Shown here: positions 1 through 7,343 of the stretch, piece by piece
Numbering within the stretch: position 1 is the first letter of the stretch
Layout of the letters: each line of letters starts with the position of its first letter
Assembly: GCA_025356715.1 (NCBI GenBank)
Contig: JANXRU010000113.1
Coordinates: 1 to 17,519 of the forward strand
Reading direction: 5' to 3'
Origin: Bacteroidota bacterium
Lineage (GTDB): Bacteria > Bacteroidota > Bacteroidia > B-17B0 > B-17BO
DNA: 17,519 nucleotides
Position numbers and translations under genes: made by a program
The notes under the pieces: generated by a model
What the model was told of the DNA's origin: nothing
Seen by the model: only the letters and a program-made list of their open reading frames with translations
The model's database searches: none

Positions 1-667
1 CTTAATGGGAAATAAAGGTTTTGGAATAGATCAAGTTCGCTTAATGGAATATGCAGTTGAAATAAAAGCAGCCTATGATGCCGGTTGTCAAGTGGCTATT
101 GTTATTGGTGGTGGAAATATTTTTAGAGGCATACAAGCTGAAAAAGGCGGAATGGATCGTGTTCATGGTGATTATATGGGTATGTTGGCAACTGTTATTA
201 ATTCAATGGCAATTCAGTCGGCTCTTGAAGGATTAGGTGTGCAAACGCGTTTACAAAGCGCTATTAAGATGGAACAAATTTGTGAACCATTTATTCGCCG
301 AAAAGCAGTTCGGCATTTAGAAAAAGGTCGTGTTGTTATTTTTGGTGCCGGTACAGGAAACCCTTATTTTACAACAGATACAGCTGCTACATTGAGAGCA
401 ATTGAAATTGAAGCAAATGTTATTTTAAAAGGAACACGTGTAGATGGTATTTATACTGCAGATCCAGAAAAAGACCCATCCGCTGTAAAATACGAAACCG
501 TTAAATTTGAAGAGGTTTATAATAAAGGCCTTGAGGTAATGGATATGACTGCATTTACTTTGTGTAAAGAAAACAACTTGCCATTAATAGTTTTTGACAT
601 GAATAAGAAAGGTAATTTACAAAACTTATTAATGGGAGAAAAAGTAGGAACGCTGGTAGTTGCATAA
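1..667 (+). CDS. pyrH: UMP kinase (uridylate kinase), 5' end cut by window edge
   Basis: Cytoplasmic enzyme that phosphorylates UMP to UDP with ATP, the first step from UMP toward UTP, CTP and the pyrimidine deoxynucleotides. The reading frame is open to the left edge: the codon before the ATG at 5 is TTA (Leu), giving LMGNKGFGI, which matches the interior of the family motif 'KLSGEALMG'. The true start therefore lies about 15 residues upstream, and the ATG at 5 is internal. Visible family landmarks are GGGNIFRG (nucleotide-binding glycine loop), the [11 protein letters not shown] segment, [13 protein letters not shown] (UMP and phosphate site) and [17 protein letters not shown] near the C-terminus. 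The end LVVA is typical of the family. The 222 visible residues fit a full length near 235. In many bacteria frr follows pyrH; here it does not, because the gene runs tail-to-tail into a minus-strand gene 6 bases away. Confidence 0.97.
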   Translation, partial: LMGNKGFGIDQVRLMEYAVEIKAAYDAGCQVAIVIGGGNIFRGIQAEKGGMDRVHGDYMGMLATVINSMAIQSALEGLGVQTRLQSAIKMEQICEPFIRRKAVRHLEKGRVVIFGAGTGNPYFTTDTAATLRAIEIEANVILKGTRVDGIYTADPEKDPSAVKYETVKFEEVYNKGLEVMDMTAFTLCKENNLPLIVFDMNKKGNLQNLLMGEKVGTLVVA

Positions 668-677
668 TTGCAGCTAC
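656..677. other. Short hairpin spanning two convergent stop codons
   Basis: Bases 656-664 and 669-677 form a 9-bp stem with one G-T pair (660:673) around a 4-base loop, TAAT. The loop contains the pyrH stop codon and the right arm contains the stop of the minus-strand sensor gene. No T-tract follows on either strand, so it is not a classical intrinsic terminator. It could still slow or end transcription between the two convergent genes, or it may be chance. Confidence 0.35.
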
Positions 678-3600
678 ACTCTTACACCAATCACTAATAC
701 ATCATCAACTTGCTCTAAATCACCTTTCCATAAATTAAAGGCTGTAGATAATTTTTCTTTTTGTTCATTCATCGATAAATGACTAATACTTACAACTAAT
801 TCTTTTAATTGTTTGTACATGAACTTTTTACCTTTAACTCCACCAAACTGATCGGGCATTCCATCAGTTAAAGCATAAATAGTATCGTTTTTATGAAGAT
901 CAAAATGATGTTGAGAAAAAGATTCAGAATCTTTGTCATGTTTGCCAACAGGCATTTTATCAGGCTTTAATTCGATTAATTTAGAATCTCTAACAATCCA
1001 AATTGGATTATTGGCAGCACTATAAGTTAGTTTGTTATTTATAAAATCAAAACTAATTAAACTACAATCCATACCATCTTTCCCACCATATTCACTTCCA
1101 TCATTAGAAAGGTGTTTGATGATTTTATAACGTGTGTAATTTAAGATATCATTTGGTTGTAATAATTTTTGCCCTTCAACAGCTTCGTTTAAACAAGAAA
1201 TATTTAGCATACTCATAATGGCGCCAGGAACTCCATGCCCTGTACTATCCGCTGTTACTAGTGTAAATTGATGATTACTTAATTCAGCACCCCAATAGAA
1301 ATCACCACTTACAATGTCTTTTGGTTGAAAAAACACAAAGTGGTTTTTAAGATTTTTAGTAAGCATTGCATCACTTGCTAATAACGATTTTTGTATACGT
1401 TGTGCGTAATTGATGGAATCAGTAATTTCTTTATTTTTATGCTCGAGCTCTTGATTTTGAACAACAATGGTTTTTGTTCGTTCAGTAATTGTTTCTTCAA
1501 GTTCAATATTTTTTTGTGTTAAACGTTTCGTGTAGAGTTTAATAATTATAATAACTAAAGTAATTAGTAATACTACATATATTAAATATGCCCAAATAGA
1601 TCGATACCAAGGAGGATTAATTGTGAATTTAAAAGTAAGCTCTTTGGTTTCGTTTCCAAAAATATCTTTGGCTTTTATGTGAAATATATAATCATTTTCT
1701 TGTAAGTTATTGTATTCAATGGTTTGTAGAGCGGCGTAATCTCTAAATTCCATTTCCTTACCCTCTAAGTAATAAGAAAATTCTATTTTCTGTGATTCGT
1801 AAAATGAAGTTGCCGCAGGTATTATTTGTAACTCATTATTTTTATATGAAATTGAAATGGCTTTGGTAGTAAAATCAGAAGTATAGTTTTCGAAAGTTGA
1901 AATAGAATCGTTACCGAAATTTATTTTTGATAATATTATATTAAACTTTTGTGGTAATTGATATGTATTTAATTCGTAAGTATATAAACCCTGATTAGTA
2001 GAAATAAATACTTGATTTAAATCCAATAAAAAATGTTTCACATTAATATTTTGAATTCGATTTAAGTATGTTTTTATTGGGTAATAATGGTTATTATTTC
2101 CTCCAAATACAGATATTTCGTCTAAACGATCTTTTATTTTGTCTTTCGTGGAGGACTGGAACCATAATTGTTTTTTTATTTGGATCGCTTTATCTACTAC
2201 CCAATTCCTTTTTATTGAAAACGCAGACGCAGGAATTATTTTAGTGTAGTTAGTATTAAATTGACAAAAACCATTATTTGTAGTAATGTAAATTAAACCA
2301 TTTAACGAAAAAACATTTGTTTCTGCTAAAACTGGTAGCCCTTCTTTAATACCAAAATTATTTAAATTATTGTTGTTTAATATGTAAACGCCGTTAACAC
2401 TTGTTCCTAATGCGCAATTGCCGTCTTTACCAAATGCAATAGATCTTACGGCTCCTATATCATCAAAACGTTTTATAATTTCATTATTATTATTGAGGAT
2501 TAATAACGCATTATCTGTTCCTATATAAAGTTGATTGTTTTCAAAATTATAATAGCAACTATAAGATGACTCTTCATTTATTAATTTAAATGTTTTGCCA
2601 TTATACTCATAAGTTCCCTCATCTGTTGAAATAAATAATTTAGTTGATGATTCAGTTAAAACATAACAAGGCGATGTTATCGATGTTGGCAAAAATTTAT
2701 TTAATAATTTATCAAATACCATTAATCCTTTATCAGTGGCGATAAAAAAGTGATTATTGAATTTGATGCTATTTTCAACTACTCCTCCTATTCCTTCAGG
2801 TTTCCCAAAATAGGTAATTGGCGTACTGTTTTCGAAATATGAAATTCCGTTATTTAAACAAAGCCAAATATTTTGATTGGCATCTACAGAAATATGTTTA
2901 ACTGCTGCATCTTGTAATCCATTTGAAGCATTAATATGATCAGTTATTGTTAGGTTACTATCAATTAATATCATGCCATTTTTTAAACTACCTAATGCAA
3001 AACTATTATCGTTAACTTTTTTACTGCAATATAGTTCGTTATCGCTTAACCAATTATCAATGTCAGCCTTTACTTTTATAAATTCACTTTGGCTTGGATG
3101 TTTTTCGTTATAATTGAAGAAATAAAACCCACCATTACGTGATGCAATTAAATACCGATTATCATGCATAGGAATAAATGAATACACTTTTTTATCTGCA
3201 AAAATTTCAGAACCTAAAACAAAATGTAATTCATTATTTTCAAACACTTTAAAGCCAACTCCAAATTCTCTTACAAATAACTGCCCACCAACATTAAAAA
3301 ATGTATGGAATTTTTCTTTTTCTGGATTGTAAATTGTAATATTTCCTTCTCTGAATCTAAATATTTTTTCATTAGCGCAAAAGAAAACATCTTGATCTAT
3401 ACAATAGGTTGCCCAAATAGATGAAAATTCATGAGCTGATTTCAATAAACTATCAGAAAGAGATTGATAAACAAATTTACCGTTTGGATTTTGAAACAAA
3501 TATCCGAATTCATTATCTGCACCTACAAAAACTCGATTACTTCCATTGATGTCTAAAGAATATACATTTTCATCATGAGGTAAAACGATGGTTTGCCATT

Positions 3601-3802
3601 TTTTGCCATCATAAATTAAAACACCATTAAGATTTGCAAAATACATAATGCCGTTTTTATCTTGCACTGAGCACCAATTTTGATCACTAGCCTTGTAACT
3701 TGAAGGATTAAAATTAGTTATATACTTATTTCCTTGCTGGCAATAAATGGTCATTGCACACAACTGTATAAATACTAAGTATATGTATTTGTTATATTTC
3801 AA
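674..3802 (-). CDS. Beta-propeller / Y_Y_Y sensor with C-terminal SpoIIE-type PP2C phosphatase
   Basis: A 1042-residue one-protein signalling device. In order: signal peptide (about 1-21, ending near the Cys-Gln-Gln stretch); a long extracytoplasmic region with repeated propeller blades of the form [ST]xxGhxhY (for example 'TDKGLMVFD', 'TDEGTYEYNG', 'TNQGLYTYE'), about 30-640; a Y_Y_Y-like beta-sandwich, about 655-728; one transmembrane helix, about 733-754; a coiled coil, about 758-800, containing ITDSINYAQRIQ; and a SpoIIE/PP2C serine/threonine phosphatase domain, about 815-1042. Metal-site residues are present: D834 in GDFYW, D852 in DSTGHG, D912 in MDCSL, D980/D984 in DGMPDQ and DD1033-1034. 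The periplasmic propeller presumably senses a ligand or the envelope state and controls the cytoplasmic phosphatase; neither the signal nor the substrate can be read from the sequence. The start is TTG at 3802, because the upstream frame closes at 3821-3823 and the first in-frame ATG would remove the signal peptide. No anti-sigma or STAS partner lies beside it. Confidence 0.93.
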   Translation of the reverse strand: MKYNKYIYLVFIQLCAMTIYCQQGNKYITNFNPSSYKASDQNWCSVQDKNGIMYFANLNGVLIYDGKKWQTIVLPHDENVYSLDINGSNRVFVGADNEFGYLFQNPNGKFVYQSLSDSLLKSAHEFSSIWATYCIDQDVFFCANEKIFRFREGNITIYNPEKEKFHTFFNVGGQLFVREFGVGFKVFENNELHFVLGSEIFADKKVYSFIPMHDNRYLIASRNGGFYFFNYNEKHPSQSEFIKVKADIDNWLSDNELYCSKKVNDNSFALGSLKNGMILIDSNLTITDHINASNGLQDAAVKHISVDANQNIWLCLNNGISYFENSTPITYFGKPEGIGGVVENSIKFNNHFFIATDKGLMVFDKLLNKFLPTSITSPCYVLTESSTKLFISTDEGTYEYNGKTFKLINEESSYSCYYNFENNQLYIGTDNALLILNNNNEIIKRFDDIGAVRSIAFGKDGNCALGTSVNGVYILNNNNLNNFGIKEGLPVLAETNVFSLNGLIYITTNNGFCQFNTNYTKIIPASAFSIKRNWVVDKAIQIKKQLWFQSSTKDKIKDRLDEISVFGGNNNHYYPIKTYLNRIQNINVKHFLLDLNQVFISTNQGLYTYELNTYQLPQKFNIILSKINFGNDSISTFENYTSDFTTKAISISYKNNELQIIPAATSFYESQKIEFSYYLEGKEMEFRDYAALQTIEYNNLQENDYIFHIKAKDIFGNETKELTFKFTINPPWYRSIWAYLIYVVLLITLVIIIIKLYTKRLTQKNIELEETITERTKTIVVQNQELEHKNKEITDSINYAQRIQKSLLASDAMLTKNLKNHFVFFQPKDIVSGDFYWGAELSNHQFTLVTADSTGHGVPGAIMSMLNISCLNEAVEGQKLLQPNDILNYTRYKIIKHLSNDGSEYGGKDGMDCSLISFDFINNKLTYSAANNPIWIVRDSKLIELKPDKMPVGKHDKDSESFSQHHFDLHKNDTIYALTDGMPDQFGGVKGKKFMYKQLKELVVSISHLSMNEQKEKLSTAFNLWKGDLEQVDDVLVIGVRV

Positions 3803-3857
3803 AACAATAAAAACGGATGTTTAAGTTTTAAATCTACTAAATAATTATCAATTCTGA

Positions 3858-4076
3858 AATCCAGCTATAAATGATTTAGCAATTACTTTTTGTGATGAAA
3901 TTAAATCCATAACTTCAGTTTCAGTAACAGATTTAATTGGAAAAACTAGTTACAAAATGGAATTATCTTCTGGCAATAAATGGATTGTTCCTTTAAATGA
4001 GGTAACTCATGGTATTTATTTTTTTACCATATAACAAGGAAACTTCAGGGTTATAAAGAAATTTATTAAAGAATAG
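3858..4076 (+). pseudogene. Relic of a T9SS C-terminal sorting domain (gene fragment)
   Basis: Read in frame from 3858, this stretch encodes NPAINDLAITF, then TDLIGK, GNKWIVPL, HGIYFFTI, a TAA stop at 4032-4034, QGN, and finally KKFIKE followed by TAG (4074-4076). It aligns without gaps to the last 72 residues of the intact secreted protein at 4203-6683 (NP..DL, TDLLGK, RWIISL, SGIYFLSI-E-QGN, KKFIKD), with about 34 identical positions by hand count. The internal stop sits exactly where the intact protein has Glu (GAA to TAA). There is no upstream open frame: an in-frame TGA lies at 3855-3857, and the divergent sensor gene starts only 56 bases to the left. This is what remains of a T9SS cargo gene whose body has been lost. 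Apart from this relic, the gene-free stretch 3803-4202 shows only a weak hairpin and the downstream promoter. Confidence 0.85.
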
Positions 4077-4103
4077 AATTGTTAATAAATTTGCAAATAT
4101 ATT

Positions 4104-4123
4104 TTCGATAAAAATCGAATTTT
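4104..4123 (+). other. Weak AT-rich hairpin with short T-run
   Basis: TTCGAT (4104-4109) and ATCGAA (4114-4119) form a perfect 6-bp stem around AAAA, followed by TTTT (4120-4123). It lies just after the sorting-domain relic and may be the remains of that gene's terminator. The stem is short and AT-rich, so chance is a serious alternative. Confidence 0.25.
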
Positions 4124-4153
4124 GTATGCTTTATGTAATTTTTAGCACGACTA

Positions 4154-4184
4154 TTGATTAATTGTCCAAAAAAATGTAATTTTG
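4154..4184 (+). promoter_or_regulatory. Bacteroidota-type promoter (TTG ... TAnnTTTG) for the secreted T9SS protein
   Basis: TAATTTTG at 4177-4184 matches the Bacteroidota primary-sigma -7 consensus TAnnTTTG at every fixed position. A TTG at 4154-4156 lies 20 bases upstream, within the usual range for the -33 element. Transcription would begin near 4190, leaving a leader of about 13 bases before the ATG at 4203. This also argues that the in-frame TTG at 4182 is part of the promoter and not a start codon. Confidence 0.6.
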
Positions 4185-4202
4185 AATTTAAACCAACACA
4201 AC

Positions 4203-6683
4203 ATGAAAAAACAATTATTTTCCATTTTAATTACCTTGTTTTCATTTTCCTTATTTTCTCAATCTATACCTAATGGTGGATTTGAAAATTGGAATACCAT
4301 TAATTATGAAAATCCATTAGGATATCAAACCTCTAATTTACACGGAAATCATGGATCAATTGGATCTATTAATGTTGCGAAAACGACAGACGCTTTCCAT
4401 GGTAGCTATGCTATTAAATTAACCACTTCTATATCTGGTGTTGATACAAATTTTGCTTATTTCGCAAATGGAGATCCTGGAAAAACGCCGCCGGTTGGAG
4501 GAATGCCTTACACTCAAATGCCTACAGGAATAAGATTACACTATAAAAGTAGTATTATGCCTGGCGATTCAAGTCTTGTTTTGCTTGAATTTAAAAAAAA
4601 TGGGGCATTGATAGGTCAGTATTTTTGGGCGATCACAGCTAGTCAATCGGTTTATACATTATTTACAAAAACGTTAAGCCCTGCTTTGCCAATGGCTCCT
4701 GATACAGTCGTAATTGGTATTGCGTCTAGTTTTCCTTTTGGAGGAAATAGAGGAACACCAGGAACCATGTTGCAAGTGGATAGTATTTCTTTTACAGGTG
4801 TTGTTTCTCAGCCAGCTAATTTTAATGGTGATTTGGAGTCATGGCAATCTTTAAGTAATTCTGAACTTGTTGGTTGGAATTTAAATGGTAATAATGTTGG
4901 TGGAAATTTTAGAACAACAGATGCTTATAGTGGAACTTATGCCATAGAACTACAAACTCAAAATCCAAGTTTTGGTGGTGGTGGTACTCAATCATCAATG
5001 GCTATTAGTGGCCAATTTACAAACAACGGCCCGCCAAAAGGTGGATTGCCTTATAATTTGATAAAAGATACTCTAGTTCTATTTTATAAATATTTACCAG
5101 CTGACCCTAATGATAGCGCTAATATTAATATGTCATTTAGTAAAAACAGTTTGTTTGTTCATGGTGTACAAAAGTATTTGCACGTTGCAGGAGGTTACCA
5201 AATGGTTCAAATTCCTTTTATGCTTCCATCACCAGCTGATACAGTTTTAATTAATATGTCTTCCTCCTCATATTCAACTTATCCTATTCCTTCATCTTAC
5301 GTTGGTTCTGATTTAAAAATAGATAATATGTATTTTAAATCTCAAAAAATACCAGTAGCTAATTTCAATTTACCAGTATCTGGCTGTATAGGCCAACCTA
5401 TTCAGTTACTAGATAATTCTGCGAACATGGTTAGTGGCTGGAATTGGATTATGTCAGGAGCAAGTCCATCAAGTTCTATTTTGCAAAATCCTACAATTAC
5501 TTATGCGAGTGCAGGAACTAAAACCATTACGTTATATGCTACTAACTTTATTGGAGCAACCAATACGAGTGCAGCTTTTTCAAGAACAATTGCTATTTAT
5601 CCTATTCCGTCAGTAAATGTTACATCAACCGTTATTTGTGGTGGAGCAAATGCCAATTTAACAGCAACGGGTGCATCAAGTTATTCTTGGAGTTCTGGAC
5701 AAAATACGGCCTCTATTTCAGTTATGCCTACTTCAAGTTCGGATTATACAGTAACAGGTACTACAAATGGTTGCTCAAATGTGGCTGTTGCTTCAGTTGT
5801 TGTTCCTATTGCTTCTATCCCTAATATCTGTATGGTTACAGCGGATAGCTTGTTTGCAAATAATATGATTTATTGGGATAAAACAACGTCAAGTAAAATT
5901 GATAGTTTTATTATTTATCGTGAAGTTAGTACAAATGTGTATAAAAGAATTGGTGCTCAACCATACGCATACAATAGTCGATTTAAAGATACAACTCGCA
6001 GTGTAGGCCCTGCAAATGGTGACCCAAATATTACATCTTACCGTTATAAATTGCAAATGCGTGATAGTTGTGGTAATTACAGTGCATTAAGTCCTTACCA
6101 TAATACGGTTTATTTTACAGCTGGAGCATTGGGGAATTACTCATGGAATTTATATAATATTGAGGGTTCAGGCACAACACCAGTATCAACTTTCAGTTTA
6201 TTTAGAGATAATTTAGCTTCAGGTACTTGGACCTTAGTTGGCAGCACTGCCGGTACGCAAACAACCTTAAATGATGCTGCTTATGCAAGTTGGCCAAATG
6301 CGCTATGGAGAGTTGATGCATTAGGCTTTAACTGTAACCCAAGTTATAAAGCTGCTTCTCCTACACAGCAGGTTAATAAATCAAAATCAAATGTGAAGAA
6401 TAATTTAAATGGTGTGCCTACAAGTTTGAGTAATAGTTTTACGACTGCTTTTTCTATAGCGCCAAATCCAGTTAATACCGATCTAACAGTTTCTTTTTCG
6501 GATGATGTAAAAACAAAAACTACTATTTCTATTACAGATTTATTAGGCAAAGTAATTTATAAAACAGACATAAACAATGGATCTAGATGGATTATTTCTT
6601 TAGCGGATATTAATTCAGGAATTTATTTCCTTTCCATTGAACAAGGAAATACTAGGGCAGTTAAGAAATTTATAAAAGATTAA
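4203..6683 (+). CDS. Secreted multidomain protein with T9SS type A sorting domain
   Basis: 826 residues, presumably exported by Sec and then by the type IX system to the cell surface or medium. Signal peptide 1-20 (MKKQLFS..., cut after FSQ). Residues 21-199 and 205-380 are two diverged copies of one module: NGGFENW / NGDLESW, TTDAFHGSYAIKL / TTDAYSGTYAIEL, GGMPY / GGLPY, HYKSSIMPGDSS / FYKYLPADPNDS, and QVDSISF / KIDNMYF. They resemble the PCMD-type beta-sandwich found in Bacteroidota surface proteins, so carbohydrate binding is an inference. Next come a PKD-like domain (about 385-467), an Ig-like repeat (468-534, with CGG, YSWSSGQ and DYTVTGTTNGC), a fibronectin-III-like segment (about 540-710), and the sorting domain (750-826: APNP, TDLLGK, GIYFLSI, KKFIKD). 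I see no catalytic motif, so adhesion or binding is likelier than enzymatic activity. ATG at 4203 is preferred to TTG at 4182, which lies in the promoter and would add seven residues before a normal signal peptide. Confidence 0.92.
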   Translation: MKKQLFSILITLFSFSLFSQSIPNGGFENWNTINYENPLGYQTSNLHGNHGSIGSINVAKTTDAFHGSYAIKLTTSISGVDTNFAYFANGDPGKTPPVGGMPYTQMPTGIRLHYKSSIMPGDSSLVLLEFKKNGALIGQYFWAITASQSVYTLFTKTLSPALPMAPDTVVIGIASSFPFGGNRGTPGTMLQVDSISFTGVVSQPANFNGDLESWQSLSNSELVGWNLNGNNVGGNFRTTDAYSGTYAIELQTQNPSFGGGGTQSSMAISGQFTNNGPPKGGLPYNLIKDTLVLFYKYLPADPNDSANINMSFSKNSLFVHGVQKYLHVAGGYQMVQIPFMLPSPADTVLINMSSSSYSTYPIPSSYVGSDLKIDNMYFKSQKIPVANFNLPVSGCIGQPIQLLDNSANMVSGWNWIMSGASPSSSILQNPTITYASAGTKTITLYATNFIGATNTSAAFSRTIAIYPIPSVNVTSTVICGGANANLTATGASSYSWSSGQNTASISVMPTSSSDYTVTGTTNGCSNVAVASVVVPIASIPNICMVTADSLFANNMIYWDKTTSSKIDSFIIYREVSTNVYKRIGAQPYAYNSRFKDTTRSVGPANGDPNITSYRYKLQMRDSCGNYSALSPYHNTVYFTAGALGNYSWNLYNIEGSGTTPVSTFSLFRDNLASGTWTLVGSTAGTQTTLNDAAYASWPNALWRVDALGFNCNPSYKAASPTQQVNKSKSNVKNNLNGVPTSLSNSFTTAFSIAPNPVNTDLTVSFSDDVKTKTTISITDLLGKVIYKTDINNGSRWIISLADINSGIYFLSIEQGNTRAVKKFIKD

Positions 6684-6697
6684 TAAGCATCTAATAT

Positions 6698-6734
6698 AAA
6701 AAGGCGTGTGAATTTATTTCACACGCCTTTTTTT
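6698..6734. terminator. Strong bidirectional intrinsic terminator
   Basis: GGCGTGTGAA (6703-6712) pairs with TTCACACGCC (6718-6727) around a 5-base loop. The stem is extended by A-T pairs and followed by seven T (6728-6734); on the other side five A (6698-6702) give a U-run for the minus strand. It lies 14 bases after the stop of the secreted protein and 17 bases beyond the stop of the minus-strand repeat protein, so it can end both transcripts. Confidence 0.9.
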
Positions 6735-6760
6735 AGTTAATCAAATTTTAGTTAATCAAA
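6731..6760. repeat. Two tandem copies of a 15-bp unit across a stop codon
   Basis: TTTTAGTTAATCAAA occurs at 6731-6745 and again, identically, at 6746-6760. The second copy contains the minus-strand stop codon (6752-6754) and the codons for the last residues, Phe-Asp, of the repeat protein. The first copy lies between that stop and the terminator. It looks like a recent slippage or short tandem duplication, with no effect on the protein because the stop comes first. Confidence 0.85.
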
Positions 6761-7189
6761 TTTCTTTTTAAAATCTAATAAGTTTTTCATCATCCCCCAA
6801 GGCGTCGTACTTCTATCCCCATCTTGATGAATACGCCCTAAGATAGCTTTTGCTAATCCTACATAATGTATTTTATTTGTAGCTCTTAATGCTTGTTCTG
6901 CTTTTTCGTCGCCATTAACCACATTGGCACAGGCAGCCCAATCAAAGGCTTTCGACTCAATTAAAAACTTAAAGGCTTTTTCATCATCCCAAATGGTATT
7001 AACAAAAGCCGCTAATACAAAATGTTTCCCATCAATTAAAAACTTAAAGGCTTTTTTATCATCACGCACAGCATCAAGTACAGCAACTAATTCAGGATAT
7101 CCATTATTTATAAGCCAATTAAAGGCAGAGATATCTCCTTGCACATGATGTGCTAATTGTTCAATAGAGTAGGTAGAGTAATGTTTCAT
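6752..7189 (-). CDS. Small protein of four 25-residue repeats, function unknown
   Basis: 145 residues, with no signal peptide and no membrane segment, so probably cytoplasmic. Residues 19-118 divide without gaps into four 25-residue units (19-43, 44-68, 69-93, 94-118). Each starts with Asp, usually followed by E/K-K-A-F-K-F-L-I and then a second hydrophobic half of the type AAxxNxIWD. Units 2 and 3 are the most alike (D-K/E-K-AFKFLI-D/E); units 1 and 4 have diverged (AFNWLINNGY and KAEQALRATN). The spacing suggests a helical-hairpin solenoid, two short helices per unit, as in protein-binding repeat families. A basic tail (119-145) includes DGDRSTTPWGMMKNLLDFKKK. The ATG at 7189 is the natural start. 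It is a single gene on its strand, sharing the terminator at 6698-6734 with its convergent neighbour. I do not recognise a named family and infer no function beyond possible protein-protein contact. Confidence 0.8.
   Translation of the reverse strand: MKHYSTYSIEQLAHHVQGDISAFNWLINNGYPELVAVLDAVRDDKKAFKFLIDGKHFVLAAFVNTIWDDEKAFKFLIESKAFDWAACANVVNGDEKAEQALRATNKIHYVGLAKAILGRIHQDGDRSTTPWGMMKNLLDFKKKFD
6836..7135 (-). repeat. Four in-frame 75-bp coding repeats
   Basis: Units, reading along the minus strand: 7135-7061, 7060-6986, 6985-6911 and 6910-6836. Units 2 and 3 keep clear DNA similarity: on the plus strand AAAAACTTAAAGGCTTTTT recurs, followed by CATCATCC or ATCATCAC. The outer units are recognisable mainly as protein. 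Duplication within the gene, with the middle pair most recent, explains this. Confidence 0.75.
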
Positions 7190-7192
7190 TTA

Positions 7193-7218
7193 CAGTAAAG
7201 ATAAAACTTATTTTACTG
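7193..7218 (-). promoter_or_regulatory. Inverted repeat just upstream of the repeat-protein start codon
   Basis: CAGTAAA (7193-7199) and TTTACTG (7212-7218) form a perfect 7-bp inverted repeat with a 12-base AT-rich spacer, ending 4 bases before the start codon of the minus-strand gene at 7189. It could be an operator or a leader hairpin controlling ribosome access. No consensus promoter could be placed around it with confidence. Confidence 0.3.
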
Positions 7219-7343
7219 AAGTGCACAATTGAAATATAGAAAATTCGTATTCAATTTATTTTTTTTAATGAGAAGTTTCATTTTTAGTGACATATTTATT
7301 CCTAAATTGCAAAGTATATTTTTTGAATGATATTAGAAAACCT

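Noticed and set aside
4086..4093. A second perfect TAnnTTTG match (TAAATTTG) upstream of the secreted-protein gene
   Set aside because: No TTG lies at the right distance upstream, and such matches are expected by chance in AT-rich intergenic DNA.
4182..4202. TTG start seven codons upstream of ATG 4203 for the secreted protein
   Set aside because: The TTG is the last three bases of a perfect TAnnTTTG promoter motif, and starting at ATG 4203 gives a standard MKK signal peptide.
5434..5824. Short plus-strand open frames inside the secreted-protein gene
   Set aside because: They are out-of-frame shadows of a well-supported coding region with clear domains.
7287..7343. Extended N-terminus (GTG 7287 or TTG 7323) for the FAD oxidoreductase
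   Set aside because: The extra residues do not match the family, whose N-terminus begins a few residues before the dinucleotide-binding motif, as GTG 7344 provides.
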